From Volvox africanus (Eukaryota > Chlorophyta > Chlorophyceae > Chlamydomonadales > Volvocaceae): 64,000 nt of DNA. The stretch lies in contig BSDZ01000011.1 of NCBI GenBank assembly GCA_030268105.1, forward strand, positions 2,641,001 through 2,705,000, read 5' to 3'. This document shows positions 46,764-60,900 of the stretch, piece by piece; the stretch's first letter is position 1, and the number at the start of each line of letters is the position of its first letter. The translations under genes and the position numbers were made by a program. Below the pieces are notes generated by a model that was not told the DNA's origin, did no database searches, and worked only from the letters and a program-made list of their open reading frames with translations.

Positions 46764-49664
46764 CAATTAAAACAGCTTGCGGGCTTGGGTGTCATATATG
46801 GGCCCGGGTCATTCGCGGTGGCCCTTTGTTTTTGGTGGACGTAGCCGTAGGCCAGCAGGCGTATAATGTGGTCATGACATCCGGAATCTATTGCTTTCAT
46901 CTCTTTGTTGCGTTGCTGCGCAGGGAACCTGTCTGTCTGTGAGTTGATCTTAAGATCCGACTGAAGAGCATGTAGGCTCCAAGGGTGCTTTTTGTTGGGT
47001 CAGCAGTCTGTAGTCTGCGGCGTGTCGGCGCGTGGTCTTGTTGGCAGCGCGGATGTGGTTTGTTAATCGTGTAGGATGCTTTAGTAAGCGGTGGCGGAGG
47101 TGCTAAGGACTCGTCGTGAGCTGCTGTGTGGTGTGTTATCAGGGTGCTGGGGTGTTTACAACCTCTTTAGGCGCGCTTAGGCAAGTTCGATCGTGCGTAT
47201 TTACGGGTGCCACACGAATGCGGATGCTTGGTGCGGGCGATAGCCTCTTGTGGCATTCAACGCTGCGTTTTCTGCGATGTCTTCAGGATTCGGCGCGATT
47301 GCGGGCGGGACTGTTACCTTCCGTGCAGTTGCTGGCTGCTGATGACGATCACCTCCTGTTTACTGCTACCGCCTTAGGCAGGCCCAGAAGAAGAGCACGG
47401 ATTTGCGGATGTCGGGAACTTGATGGCTCACCGTGGGTTGCTAGGTGGCCTATCCGCAACCTTGTCCCGAGTTGTGGTGACAAGGAGGATTTGCGCATGT
47501 GGAAGACCAGGGAGGTATTGGCAGGAATGGGAGCGGCGGCGGTTGAGTGGGGCGTAGGGATCCCGGTGAGCCACTGCCCGCGACGTTGACTTGTTAGGTA
47601 CGGTATCAAGACGCACGCCATTTGGCGCGGGTGGCGACCCGCCAATATTTGCCCCCTTTAATGACATAAGACTCCAGTTTTGTGGTCTTGCTTTTGTGGT
47701 CTTGTTCGTGTGTTTGACATTACAGATGGCGGAAGGCGGCCGCTATTCTTGGACCTGCGGCATGTAGAGAGACAACACACGAAACGCGTGTGCATACACC
47801 TGTTGGGATGTGCGCCTTCCTCTGTGGCGAGCACACCAGCGTAGTGAAAAGGGGAGACACGTAGGTTGATAGACATGCGCATGGTACAGTAGAAAAGTGT
47901 TGGGCACTAAGTGGGTGGGCCTAATGCCGTGTCCACTCTTTGCGTGCTGCTCCCGGGAATGGGTAAATGCCTGAGGCCAACTGCCATGACGACTGCACCC
48001 GTGACAATCCCATGACACGCGATCGTTGCAACTAGCATAGCCCTTTGTTGGGTCAGGCGACGCTGTATGCGGTTCCGAGATTGGGAATGCGCGAGGGAGC
48101 TGAGCTGTTTTCCCGGTCAGCTAGCTTGTTGGCCTGGTTAGGTGGGCCATAATGTGGAGTGTGTTCGAGCTGTGGGCAGTTGAATCTCTCTTGAGCTCTA
48201 TTAGCAGCCGGGCGTGCCTATTAGCGGCCATAACGGAGATCGCCCTCTTACATGATTGTCCTCCCGGTGTTTGGTACCGGGTTCTTGCGTACCTGGAGTT
48301 GGGGTCATGTCTGTACTCTTTTTAGTGTGTTGGCCGTCGATCAACCGCTCGGAGCTACTTTCGGGGCGTGTGGTAGATGCCTTTTTTCTGGTTGCGGAGT
48401 AAGCAGGCGCACGCGCGCGCGGTCTTGAGTGCCCCTGCGGCCCCGTAAATGCTGGTGCTTACGTTCCGCAGGGCCAATTGTCGACGCGATACGTTCACTG
48501 GTGTGAGGCCATGGGTGCGTGCCTTTCGAATGAAATGCCGCCTCCCATGCATCGCCATTGGACGGGGCGGCGACTCAATGGCACAGCGCAGCGGGGTGTA
48601 TGGTCTCCTCCCGGACCTTGTTTTGCCGGTTTTTGTGAGCCGTCCCGCAGCGAATGGGTCAGGGTGGTGGAGGGCTTATGCGTCCCAGCCTTTCCAAACG
48701 GCAGGCGTGGGTGCGTGATGCAATCGACACCGCGTAAAGGTTTTGTGTGAATGCAATATGCCGTAGGTGCGTGGGCCTGGTGAGAAAGAATGAAATGGAA
48801 AGCGGGGCCGGAAACTGCACTTTTGGGGGCGGGAAGTGGGGAGGCAGCCTTACGCATTAAGGCCATGAGATGCTTCAGGATATGGCAGGCCAAGTTCACA
48901 AACCAACCGTATCCGGCTGCACAAGTGCGCGCGCACAATGCGTACTTGGCTTCGGGGTCAGGATGGATTGCTGCTGCTCGGTGTGTTTGTGCATGTGTTG
49001 CTATGGGGCGCCAATGCTGGATGCGGTGATGGGCGCGCTTGGTGCGGAGTTCCAAGATGCCTAGTTGAGCACCCAAAAAGGGAGCAGGCGATGTTGCGTG
49101 GCAGTTCGCCCGCGTATATGTGTAAACGCGGATGTTGGTGCGGCTGTGGAGGCGAACATGACAATAAAGTTCCACATGAAAAAGCAATTAAGGTAGTTCT
49201 CCTGCCTTCATGATATCATTGCTTAACAGCCGATTCAGGGGCCGCAAGCCTGCCCGCGCACCAAGATGTGCGGGCACAAACTTCCCAGCCTCCCCGTGGT
49301 TTTGAACATTAATTTAAAAAACTGGTACATGGGGGCATCCTGCACGCTGTATGGAAGACACACTCTGCATCTGAGATGCTGGAAAATCCGTGGCAGTGAT
49401 CGTTTCCTTGATCCTGCGACATGTGTTTGGACGCGCCACGGTTGAAGCACTTCAAACAAACTACAACTTTTCACTTGATACTCTTCCTCAAGACTTGAGC
49501 ACACTACCTTTTCTTCCAAGCGGTAGGTAGAGACCCCTGGTCACGCGATGTGTAACGTGCCGGGGGCGCTGGTCATGGATTCCGTTTTACCGAGGCGGAG
49601 TTGAGCTCCGGGGATGATGACGATTACCCAGCCGGACACGGAACCATGATAGCCGGCAGCGGCG
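46764..49664. other. 3' flank of the repeat-module gene and intergenic
   Basis: No supported gene. Frames of up to 230 codons (minus strand, 48495-49187) are Cys/His/Pro-rich, have no motif and read as chance. The first plus-strand TGTAA I noted after the stop is at 49121-49125, which would make a very long 3' UTR. Confidence 0.4.
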
Positions 49665-52010
49665 TCAACGGCGCCTGCAGAGTGTCATGCCATCCCCAAT
49701 GGGAAGCATGCCTATGCTGACTCGCTGGTCCTCTAGCAACTTGACGTTCAGCTGGTGCAGTGCAATCGCTGCCTTATCGTTGGCCTGGGGGCGTGAAGTG
49801 CGGGGCGGGGCAACACGAGGGGCTAACTGTAAAGGGGACAGGCGATCCCGGTTTAATGAAGGTTATCTGTGCACAATCATGCATCTGGATCGCAACGCAA
49901 CGCCTGCGATTCCAGTTCATATATTTGCATAGAGAACCAATAATGGGTTTGGCAAACGCAAACTGCATGGCGGATGGGGCCGGGCACTGAGGATGAGCAA
50001 TCAACCAGGCGGAGATCGCAGGCCTCGATTGCAGGTCCCTAAGAGGTCTGCAGATTTACAGGGCGCCGCCGATAATGTACGGCATTCACTGGGATTGCCA
50101 ATCTGATCGCCCAAAGGTCCCACCTCAGGCTCCACTACTCGGCCGTAGAACAGTGTGTTGTCAATAGCAATCAGGCCACCTGGCCGCACAAGCTTTAGCA
50201 TGAACTCGTAATATTGGTCATACGAGCGCTTGTCTGCGTCTGCACCGGGAAAAGCACGAGGTAGGACGCCAAGGAGAGCATATTAGTTATGCCTGCGCAG
50301 CCAATAAGAAAGTGTACGCAGCTTTGAAGCCAAAACGCGTGAAAGCCCTAACGTCCATCTGACCTGAAGACGGCTTTACCTCCCAGTTTTCATTCCCATT
50401 CCCCTTGGCTCCCCCTCACCGTCCCTTGACGGTGCTCGAGGTGCTCGAGGGCGGAAACCACCTGGTCAGTAGTTGTCTGGCTGGTGTGTATGCGTTCACA
50501 CCCATGCTGCACTTCCCGTGACAGCGCTTCTCCATTGGTGCCTCTTTAGTCCCTCGCACCTATGAAAGCCATATCGTATGAGCCCGGCCCATCGCGCTCC
50601 AGCAACTGCTCAAGGGATTCCAACGCGGGCCCCACTCGAAGCTCCACCTTGTCCGCTACTCCCGCCAACTGCCAGAAGCGCCGCGCCAATTCCAATGGTC
50701 GCTCATCTCGGTCCAATGCCACTAGCTTACCGTCGGGAGGCAGCGCCTAGGAGGGGCGATGTGTTTCAACTGAGACGGTGATGGCGCGGTTGTGTTGGTG
50801 AAAGAATCATATTTCTAGCTCACAGACTTCCATCGAGGGCAGCAACATCTCTGCCACGCACACGGCTTCTCGGGGATACTTTGAAAACAAGAAACATTGC
50901 GAGACGGCAAACAGGACAATACAAGGTGTGATCGGGCACGTGTCTGCCAGCTATATCTTTCGCTTGGTTGAGTACGTGCACAGAACGATTGTGCTCGTGT
51001 ACTTACACGGCATGAATCCCACAGTGCGGCTCGAGGATGGGCAGTGGATAGCAGCGGGTATCGGGTACCGTGGTGTACGGCGCTGGTGGATCTTACTGCT
51101 CTTTCCCTCTTGTGTGCAGTTGTTCCCAGCCCCCACGCTTTCCGAGCTAAATAAATGCATTCCTGACGAGGCAACAGGTGCGTGACGGATGGCTTGCCTA
51201 ACCAAGCTGCTGGTACGTAGATTACGTATCATAAATCTATTGCAGCTTGCACGCACGGGGACATTATATATGCACATAAAAGGTCCATTCGTTGGTCACT
51301 CCCCAACCTAGCTGCCCAACCAGAGAACTGCCTTACCCACCATCGCCATGGCGGACGATGAGTAGCCAGTGAATACGCCCACCTCCACCACCCTCCGCGC
51401 GCCAATTAATTCCACCAGCAATCCCAGGAGGGCTCCTTGCTCTGGCGTCACTTGCATATGGGCCCCAGATACCGCCGCTGTGGCCTCACGCAGCTGCCTC
51501 AGCACCTGATGGATCGACTGTCAAAACGGTCTCATGTTCATGCCAGGAGGTCATTGTGCGGCAGCACAGTCCCCAAGTGCTACGGGCCCAATAAGTTCGC
51601 CGATGCGGGAGGAGAAGGGGATGGTGGAGAAGGGCAGGTGGGAGGTTGTGCTGGACAGATAGGAGCGGTGTGGTAGGGACCGAGCCCCGCTCCTATCCGC
51701 CTGACACATGCTATAGTGAGATAGGAACCGCCATCAGGACCACCGCCAAAATGCAAGTGCAGGTGAAGCCGCAAGGACCACCATGAAAATTATCACAGGA
51801 CTTAAAAGCCGAGCCAGGTATCGGTCAGCTGAGCAGCCATGATGTGACGTGAGGGTCGCCACCGCGCTAAGAGATTGTCCATCAGGCCCACCTGGGGCTC
51901 CCTGGTGTGCTCCAACAAGTAGCCGTACACACGTGCCGTCATGCCGAGAGCCAAGGGGACCTTATTCAGGGTCTCCCCAGGGACCAAACTCTCCCGGGGA
52001 TGCAGACGAC
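49665..52010 (-). CDS. Caffeoyl-CoA O-methyltransferase-like class I SAM-dependent O-methyltransferase
   Basis: Transfers a methyl group from S-adenosylmethionine to a catechol-type hydroxyl, with a divalent metal; the physiological substrate in algae is not known. Minus-strand exons fit in phase: about 52010-51892, 51505-51341, 50746-50560, 50239-50090 and 49768-49665. Motifs in order are [37 protein letters not shown], the SAM-binding [55 protein letters not shown], metal-site [37 protein letters not shown], and the C-terminal [17 protein letters not shown] directly before TGA. Every conserved block of the CCoAOMT family is present, including the Asp-Ala-Asp-Lys metal site, so the enzyme should be active. 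About 220-240 residues, as in the family. The N-terminal exon border and start are uncertain; the ATG at 51942 or an upstream one could be used. Confidence 0.88.
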
Positions 52011-52093
52011 GGGGGCCTGGCGTGGGCGAGGAGCTGTGCACGTCAGGGCCGGCAGAAGGGCCCCGGGTTCGGTATCGGTGATGGCATTGGGCA

Positions 52094-52579
52094 GTGGACT
52101 GGGGCGAGAGCAGCGCCCTTTGCTCAGAGATGTTCCTCCAGTCGGTGGGATGCCTGTGGGCCCTGTATCATGAGATTGTGTCAAAGCGGGCAGAAGGACA
52201 TGAGGACATAAGGACGCCATGTGCTTTGGAGCAAAATGGCTCTTGGCTGGTCAGCGCAATGGGACGCGGTATGCCTGAGGGTGTCAGTTCCCAGGCTGTT
52301 AAGTGTCTTAAGTGCGGGCGCCGCAGAAAAACGTCGTGGGCAGTTCGTAATGGGTCAGTAGTGTGGTCGCATTCCAAATTCTTCTGGCCATCTGGCAACC
52401 GTCCTATCCGGTTGCATCCCTTCCTGCCCTGGCCCACGCCGCGCATTCCTCTGGGGTCATTCCTCTTGATGCCTCGTGAGTGCGCGGTCCGGAAGCGATT
52501 CAGAGAGAAGAGAAACAACTACGCAGTTGAGGCCATGCGGGAGCTGGATCGGATGCGCCTAGACTGGATGTGCGATTGA
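52094..52579 (+). CDS. Hypothetical protein upstream of the O-methyltransferase gene
   Basis: Not recognised. Open frame of 161 codons on the opposite strand to, and just upstream of, the O-methyltransferase. The C-terminal part is the more credible, with a CLKCGRRRK basic Cys pair and the charged helix KRFREKRNNYAVEAMRELDR followed by MRLDWMCD and TGA. An internal ATG at about 52258 or 52270 may be the start. No partner domain or splice site was identified, so it may be a chance frame. Confidence 0.28.
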   Translation: MDWGESSALCSEMFLQSVGCLWALYHEIVSKRAEGHEDIRTPCALEQNGSWLVSAMGRGMPEGVSSQAVKCLKCGRRRKTSWAVRNGSVVWSHSKFFWPSGNRPIRLHPFLPWPTPRIPLGSFLLMPRECAVRKRFREKRNNYAVEAMRELDRMRLDWMCD

Positions 52580-55500
52580 GCTTGGGATGTTTACTACCGG
52601 CCTGAGCCAGGCCAGAGGCCTGAGCAGGCGCCGTTGATGGGCATGGGCACGCTCAATCGCTCTACTTCACACGTATTGGCATTGCATCCTAGGTTGAAGT
52701 CGCGATGAGGATTGCGCAAATGCATCAGGCGGCGAAGTGTGTAAGGCAATGCAAGGAAACATTTGTACCGCAAGTAAAACATGATTATATGCACCGCCTT
52801 GACTGACCCACAGAAAGGGGGCGAAAGTCATGGGAACCGCCAAGGCTCAGCATGGAAGTGGTTCTGGGAGCAGCGGTCATCGTATGCGAAATTCCCGACC
52901 TCTGACATGGGCTGACCTCTGACATGGACTCCGGAGTCAACAGGCCCTGAATGAGTCACTTACGGTTATCAACCTCAACCACCGGCGCGTCAGCGGACTA
53001 ATGATGTTAAGGTATGAGTCAATTATATAAACCCCCTAGTCTTCATTTGGAAATCCACCTTTCGGATGCAGTAGGGTAAGGAGGCCGCCGGCCGAAAAGC
53101 ATTCCTCGGTACCCTGCGCGTGCCAGCATGAGTTGACAGCACTACATGATCAATTAAACAATAACCCATTCCGCCTGTCTAATCATGTTACCTTGCTGGA
53201 CTTTATTAAACAATGTATGCGTGGACAGCTTACTTATCTAGGGCAGGATACGAGCGAGTTATCTTTCCTAAAGAATGAAACTAGCTATTACCACTCGAGC
53301 AATGTGCATGCAAGGTTATGAACAATTTTGGCTTCAACTGAAAAACGGTTAGGCGTGTGGTGACGCTGGTGAAGTGGCGACAATCACGAAGTTTTAAGCT
53401 GCACATTCCAAGCTCCGAGGAGTCACATGGAGCCCTTAACCAGCTACGGATGAAGATGTGGTGCCTGTACGGACGCAATGTTAGTAAGGCAGAGCGAAGT
53501 ACAAAGGGAAGGATAAGGTAGAGATAATCGATATCAGAAAGATAACATTGTTGCAAATTTTTAATCCTTAAATTGACATGAAAACAACTTGGATTTTGGT
53601 GGCACGAAAATGTGAACGGCGTGCGAACGCCGGTGTGTTACCCAACCCTGGCCACCCGCCCATGTTACCATTACGCGCTGAGTGATTGGAGAATAAGATG
53701 AAGCTACAGAATATAATTGAGCCTAATGGCGCGCTTGAATATAGGTTTCCCTGAGTGTTAATCGTGTACAGGATTGGGTATCCTCCGGACAACACAGGGT
53801 TAAACTGTTGCAGTATTCAACAATGGTAATACAAAATAAGGTAATACGTGCCTGTGTTTGTAATTTGACGCCTAGGAAATATTTTTTTAGAAAGCTTCAA
53901 GGCCCCGTTGCGGCAGGTTTACGGCGGCTTCCGCGGCTGGAAGCGAAGGGAGAAAAAGATTGTACCCTACCACCATCTTATTAATTATCTTGCGTGCCAA
54001 ACTGCATATGCAATACAATTCATAATGCGATGATAAGGCTACCATCTTCTGGGAAATTATAACATGAAGGTTTCTCCCCAAACCAACTGATTGCTGATGA
54101 ATTCCATTCATTTTGTTGGTCGGAGCTCTCGCTTCAAAGAGGCATTAGGAGGGCACTGTCCCACTGGTTGGTTTGGAATGGCATATGTGGTATGGTCTGG
54201 CTGGTATGGCCTGGCTGCGTCCTGCTGCGTTCGCACTAACTTTCAAAGATTAACCAACCATTTCATGTATGATTAGACCTTATTATTCTCTAGTTAATGG
54301 TGTTGTCAAAAAAACTTATTAAATGACAAAAAGCTTGTAAACCATCCAACGAATGGTATACGAAACTGTTTCCTTCCCGATGCAACACAGATGATTATGT
54401 TCCGGATCCATCGTGAATTGCTTAAGTAATGTAAAAGGCTAAAAGGTGGACTCGAAAAAAGCGGGAAGAAGCGGCTGCTATGGGCCTTGCATTCTTGACA
54501 CTACTGCAGTGAAGCTCTCAGAGCGCCAGAAGTGCACGAGCGCCAAAGCGCGGTCAAACGCGGTCAAGCGCCACCAGGCAATGTCAGCAACACACTCGGC
54601 CCGGCCACATCGGCCGGCCCAAAAAACTTAACGCATCTAAGCCGCAAAGTGCATGGTGCCAGATCCGTTAGTAGATACAACATATGTATACGGGACTTTG
54701 GGAGCCATATTGTGTCGCGACTCCACCTTTCAAGGTCGTACGGAAAACAGAGTGAGGGTTGCATACGCACCCATCCGAGGGTCAACTGTCCTAGACATGC
54801 GGCCAACGTGAAATCAGAGGGGCTCCGCCTTTCCAGCTTTAAGGGATGTGATACATCTTGTTTTTGAGATTTACACCGAATGCATGAAACTATTCAACCT
54901 TTTGACACGGTCGCTGAATCCTTACTGACGTGAATTGGGTTGACTGATGGGGCTAGATATATAAACTGTCCTGTCCCGTTAGCACACCATACATGTTACG
55001 GTCAACTAAGGGGAGACGAACACTCCGCCGCCCAACATAGAAAGGACTCCGGCCGTACGACTGTTATCCCGACAGGCCCAGCATGAAGGCCCAACATGAA
55101 ACAACAAGCTCAGCACGAAAATCTGACCGTACTCACTCACTTTTACAACAATTACCACACACCATATATCTTTGCGAGAGGGCCCACAATTCAGAAGGGT
55201 TCTCCGCCAGTCGTAATTAATTTGCGCAACGTGTGTACTACAAGTATCATGGATTCTCATTCAGGGATCTCATTGTGCAATGATCGCTGATTAACCCCTG
55301 ATCCTCACCACCACGCAGTGCAAATGATATCCACGTACACACACATCAATTATAACAAGGACTCAAAAATCAAGGGTTAGCTCTGCAAACACAATACGTC
55401 TTCACACGTCGATGACCCCACCGAGCAAGCAACCCCTTTATGATATGGCCGCAAGAATATTCACGCAGCTTATCGATCCGTCCTGATAGTCTATTGCCAA

Positions 55501-57995
55501 ATTGATGAGCAAATTGATGAGGCCAAGTACCCATGATACCATCATGTAACAATTGATGGCATGAAATTAGCACCGTCAGTCAGAAGTTCCCAAGTCCGAC
55601 CTTTTTGGGGTTTCTGCCAGCGCATAAGGCCCGATGGATCCTGCCCCCAAAATGTGTACATTTCCTGCGGATGGAATGCTTACTGTACGATAGGAACCTG
55701 TGCGAAGGTGTAAGGTGCATTTTGTGCAAATACATACGCAGAATTTATGCAAAGTTTGACACGACTAATTGCATCAGAGATGGTGATCAAGGTGCTGCGC
55801 TTGCCACAGAATGATGGGGCCTGCCGCATGATACTGCTGCTGCATCATGGCCGTCAGTGTCCCTATCAAGCGCTGTAGTATCCTATATGGGTTATCTACG
55901 GCTAATATCCATCCGGGATGACCAGGAAACTAGACATCTTCCAATGGGACCTTTATTGTACGTCAGATATTATTACAGACTTACAGCAAGCGTGCCTGCT
56001 ACAGAGTAACGTAATGTGGTGTGCATGGGGCTGCATCGTTGCGATGACACATATACATTATGCCACTTCACCCTACAGTCGCTGTATGTGATATCATTCA
56101 AACCGACCCGTACATAGAGGTATTGCTCAGGCAGACTTTCCGGGTCTCCACAGGCCATAGTAGAAGTTCAGGGAAGTCTATTTCGGGAATCAGGAAGCCC
56201 TTATGCTCATGGTCCTCATATTCGCGCGCACAGTGACGGCCATGCAGGCAGCCGCGCTTGGAAATGACACGCATCTGTCGGCGTGCATGCTGTGGTGCTC
56301 AGTCTGGCGGGCCAAACGCGTCCTGTGCTCCAGGGCACTATGGGCACGAGGGGACATGACGGGCGTCTGCAATGGGCACAGGATGAGATATACCATCCCG
56401 TCAATTGTCATGCGTGTCATTTGCATGTGAAATGGAGAGCGCATCCCAACCCCAATCGATAACATGCGTAGGTTTCTCAGAATGAGAAGGCAGTATCTTG
56501 GACGATAGTACGGTACAGTATCATTTCTTAACGAGTAATTTGTCACTCCACAGCTATTCGCCGTGTTGTGACACATTATGGTATACTGAATTGCCGTCAT
56601 GTCTAAGAAACCCACCACCCACCCAGTTCCAGAATAAGTACGCTCGATAACGTCAAGCCCGACTTACAGAGACTTCTTACTCGGCAGTGGCTACAGTAAG
56701 CAGTGGCTACAACGGTGGCTTCAAACAGAATGGCCGGCCACTGGTCCAACTTGAAACAATTTGCTGTTAATTGACCCTCAGGAGTTTCAGGTTTTGCAGG
56801 CAGGAGTTGCATTTTTTGTGGGGTTTCTGGTGGTGGTGCCACCCCGATTAGCGGGCGGCATAGGGTAAAGGGTTAAGCAGGAGAACATAGGGATTAGAGA
56901 GCCGGAGTGGAGCATCGCTGCCACGGCTCATCACGTTGACAATTGGAAGGTACTGAGGACAAGAATGCAGACGTGGGTCTGCAGGGGACGCACGGAGTTG
57001 GCTCGTGGTGGCCCCAGAGGGTGATGAAGAATGTAAGCTCTCAAAGCCAAGAGTTCACGCCGGAACGCATCTTGAATTCCACAGGCATCATACGAATTTC
57101 TCGCAGACGTCATAGACCGAAATTTGACTTCTCTTTCAGTGATCGAGTTCCTTACCTCAAGTTGTTATAGATAAAACAAATTCCTACAAAAAGTTTTAAC
57201 TTCCACGACTGTCTTTGTAGTATGGAAGGGAAAGACGGGCGGTACGGGATAGCAGTAATGACGAGGACACGCATCCTCAACATCACGCGCAATACATGAA
57301 AGCTTGTATAATTCATATAGAAGGAATAGTAAAATAATATCTTTGTCTGTATATCGCGAGGTGCGTGAGGCCATTCAATCTTGGTAGAGCACGCGTGTCT
57401 GACTGGCAAGCTCATCTTTTTTACAAGTCTGTCACGGCCGCCAGTTCCCGACATCTCGTCGCACACAACCGTAAACGGCAGGCTTGACGGAACGCCAAGG
57501 GCTGCAGTAAGCATAGCTAATTTCCGCTCGTGAAGAACGGCCTTCAAAAAGGTTGCTCAGCAAAGTGCAGCTGCTGCACGCGCGCGCTCGCAGCTCCTGG
57601 TGCTTGTTGGCAACTGTCGATATCATATATATTGCCATCCAACTTCTATCGCACGATACAGGAAGACGTCCTCAATACGGTCCATGGAGGTGAGGATACC
57701 TTGCGCCGTTTCCCTTACAACGTTAGCATCAAGGGTGGACCATTCATGTGCTCTGCAAAAAGTGATCCCTGTTGTGGCTTGTAAATGTTTGTTCAACGGG
57801 TGTGTTCGCTTTAAGACCAAATAGGCGCAAATGTGCGTGCCTTGTTTTCGTTTCTTAAAACGTTCAAAATCTGATTCCTACTAAAGAATGCATTAAAATT
57901 TCTGCCTATTTCTTACGTAAGCTTCATCATACCGAAGAAGTCCTTAAGTGCTCGTATTTGCAACTCCCACGGGCACTCTTTAGCAACAGGATCTC
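52580..57995. other. Long A/T-rich gene-poor stretch
   Basis: 5.4 kb without a gene I can support. Composition is clearly richer in A/T than the rest of the window, with poly-A/T runs (for example 53880-53890 and 54306-54312). All frames are under 145 codons and carry no motif. A minus-strand frame at 57152-57547 starts MKAVLHERKLAMLTAALGVP but decays into hydrophobic noise. A small direct duplication (ctgacctctgacatgg) sits at about 52894-52928. I saw no terminal inverted repeats, reverse transcriptase or transposase motifs. Confidence 0.45.
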
Positions 57996-60900
57996 ATGGT
58001 GGTTACCTCACACATTACAATCCCTCCAACCCGAGCAATTATTGCGGATCTGCCGGAGCTACGTTCTCCCGGAGAGAAGGCTATTCGTATATCCGTGGTC
58101 GTCGACAACTATGAACTCTGTCAATGTATTGTTATGATAAAGGTATGTATTTATTTATTTGTATGTTAATATAACTTTTTGTGAATGTCCAGTAGGTTCT
58201 ATGTGAGTAGTTTGGTTCGGTATTTTGATTCGGGCGGAACCCCTATGACATACATCATCGCGAGTGCCATTGGACGAATTGAGCAAAATGTAATACTATG
58301 AATGCAAGCCACGCCTTTGTATGAGGCGAACAACTAAGTAAGCAAGGGAGGTTGCTGTGGGGGTAGCGGAGCAGCGTGGCTGGGAATTGCTTTCTAATCG
58401 CGCTCTCCGGAGTTTCGCCTAGGAGTAATTTACTCTCCCATAGACCACTGCATTCAAGCACAAATTGCTTACTTAGAAAGTTCAAAGTGCTGGATTGTTC
58501 GCGCGAGGCGCACTGAAGCATAAGCGTGCCAGCTATCGGGATTGGACAGTGAAGGGGATATATGAGGACGGGCTGCACAATTGGGGCGACCGTTTTAGTA
58601 TATTCACAAAAGTGGTGCCCTGCCGTTGTAAGAGCTAGATGGCACACCTGTTTTGTGCTTTCGACTGAGTACCAGTTGTATGCATGCATGTGTAAACCAG
58701 GCGCCGGTTGTCGGTATAAGCAGAAGGTTTCACGTAGCTTCGAGATGGCCATGCCTGTTCAAGTCCTCCCTCATAGGTGGCGTTGCGGTCTCAGGGCTTC
58801 CATCCGACCTTCCCGTCCTGCTGGGCAATCCCATAGCACTGCAGACATTGGGGGCCTGCAAGGTGTACTGATAAAGGCTTAAAGCTTGCACAATCGGCAC
58901 CCTTTCCCGCTTATAGATATTGCCTTACAGCCTCTGATCCTCCCTTCAGCAGTGCACCTTTACCTCTCGCCCGCGCTCATTGCAGGATATGCGGCTGGAT
59001 GTTGCTTCAGAAGATTACCTGCGACGATTCCGCGGCTGGGATATTGTATCCTTGACTTCCAGCAAAGAACCCAAAGGGCTTAAGTTGAGGTTGCGGCCGC
59101 CGCGGAGCTGCCGTGCAATTCAGTTGGTAAGAAGCATCTGTGCGCGTGTGGCGGGGGACACTTGAACTAGGTCATCATAGCGTACTCCCCGAGTATGTTG
59201 AAGACTCAATTCGCCTCATAGAGTTGCTGTGGGGCTGTGCACCCGTTGCAGGCGCCAGACCTTGATTCCAAAACTGCCGTCCCACTCCTCGCCATGCAGG
59301 TTGCCCCTGCTCTGGACGCCGATGCTGACCTTGGCTATGGCCCGAGCGGCCGCGTGCCTCCCGGCGCTGAAATGGTTCCACCCAGCCGTCAAGGCCCCGC
59401 TCATGAAAATGTATCTACCAACTCTGATGGTCAAGAATCAGCAGCAGCAGCAGCTCTCAATGGCGTGGGCATTGTGGCCGGCTCTGGCCCTAACCATGGC
59501 CGTGCCAACCGATGCGGCCATGTACAAGCTCTGGCCGAGCCCACTCCGGGTACCAGTGATGGCGAGGATGGCATGGCGGTTGATGGCGAAATGGACGCTG
59601 CAAACCTGAAGGCAGCAGTAAAGCGATCTTTGGTGCTACCGACATGGGTGAATTGTGCTTCGGTTCCGAAAATTGGTCGTCCAGGCCGCCGGTTCGACGT
59701 GTCGCTAGGGGACGGGACGCACTTACAACCCATGTTACCGGTGCAACGGCGTAGATCTGATGGTCATGCCCTGAAACTGATGCTGGTGTCGCCGCCGCAG
59801 CAAGATCTGCAGGACCCACCGCAGCGGCCTCTTTCACAACTGCAGCTGCAGAGTGTGCAACTACAAGGACTGCAGTCGGAAGAAGTCGGGGTGGCAGCAC
59901 GTTACAAAAATCAGTTCACTGATGACGGTGTTCTGAATTTGAGGACCGCGCATGGTGGGATGGGTAGGGACGCGCGCATCGTCCAACTACTGTGGCCCGC
60001 TGGCTCCAATGTGGAGGCAGCAGCGCCAAGGGAAGCTTCACGGCCGCATGACTCGTCGGCGTGGCGATCTGACACGGCGCGACAGGACGTACAGCAGCAA
60101 CAGCTCAGGGGTGCCACCGGCGGAACGATACCGGAGCTTTGCATTAGCCGCGATCCCTTCATGTGGGTGGCGCCTACTCATGATCCGTACACAACGCTGG
60201 AGGACCCACCCATCCAGCGAAGACCGCAGGCGTCGCCGTTGGGGGAAGCACTGCGGGAGCCGCGGCTTACTGCCGCGTTGCTAATCCCACATGCCTTTGT
60301 GTCGCACGGCATCCCTAACGCCCGGCCAGGTGACCAGGTTCCTGTCGTGCTGACGGTTGACGATGGCAGCCGCGGCAAAATGGTACGCTATGGCATTAGC
60401 GCCACTGAGGCAGCTGCCAAAGCTGTGGCCACGTCGGGACACTATCCAGGTACACTAATGGTACAGCGCGACGGCAGCGGTGTGCTGGCAGATATGCATA
60501 TCTCAGAAGCTATTGCGAAGTACCATGGTTGGGCGACGGTGGGCTGGCACATATCGGACTTGGATGAGAGCCTCGGTGGAGTGTACTGGGTGGAGTGGCG
60601 AGTACGCAACCCGCCGCCACTTGTACCGGCGCCATTGTCACTACAACCCCCCCCAGCGCTGCAACCGCGCGGAGCAATGGCCATGGCAGCTGCACTGCAA
60701 AGATGTGACACGACAGAGGAGGCTGCTGCGAACGATGAAGGAGCGCTGTTGAAAGCGCTTCAAAAATTAGTATGGCAGCAGAAGGCTCTAGAGGAGCAGC
60801 TCGCACGGATGCAGGCCAGACGCGTGGTGCAGCACGAGAAGCAGCGGCTGCACCAAAGCTCTCCAGAGGAGCAGCTTAGGGGATTGCTTTTATTGCGACA

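Noticed and set aside
48495..49187. 230-codon minus-strand frame
   Set aside because: Cys/His/Pro-rich composition, no motif, no splice sites; consistent with chance in GC-rich DNA.
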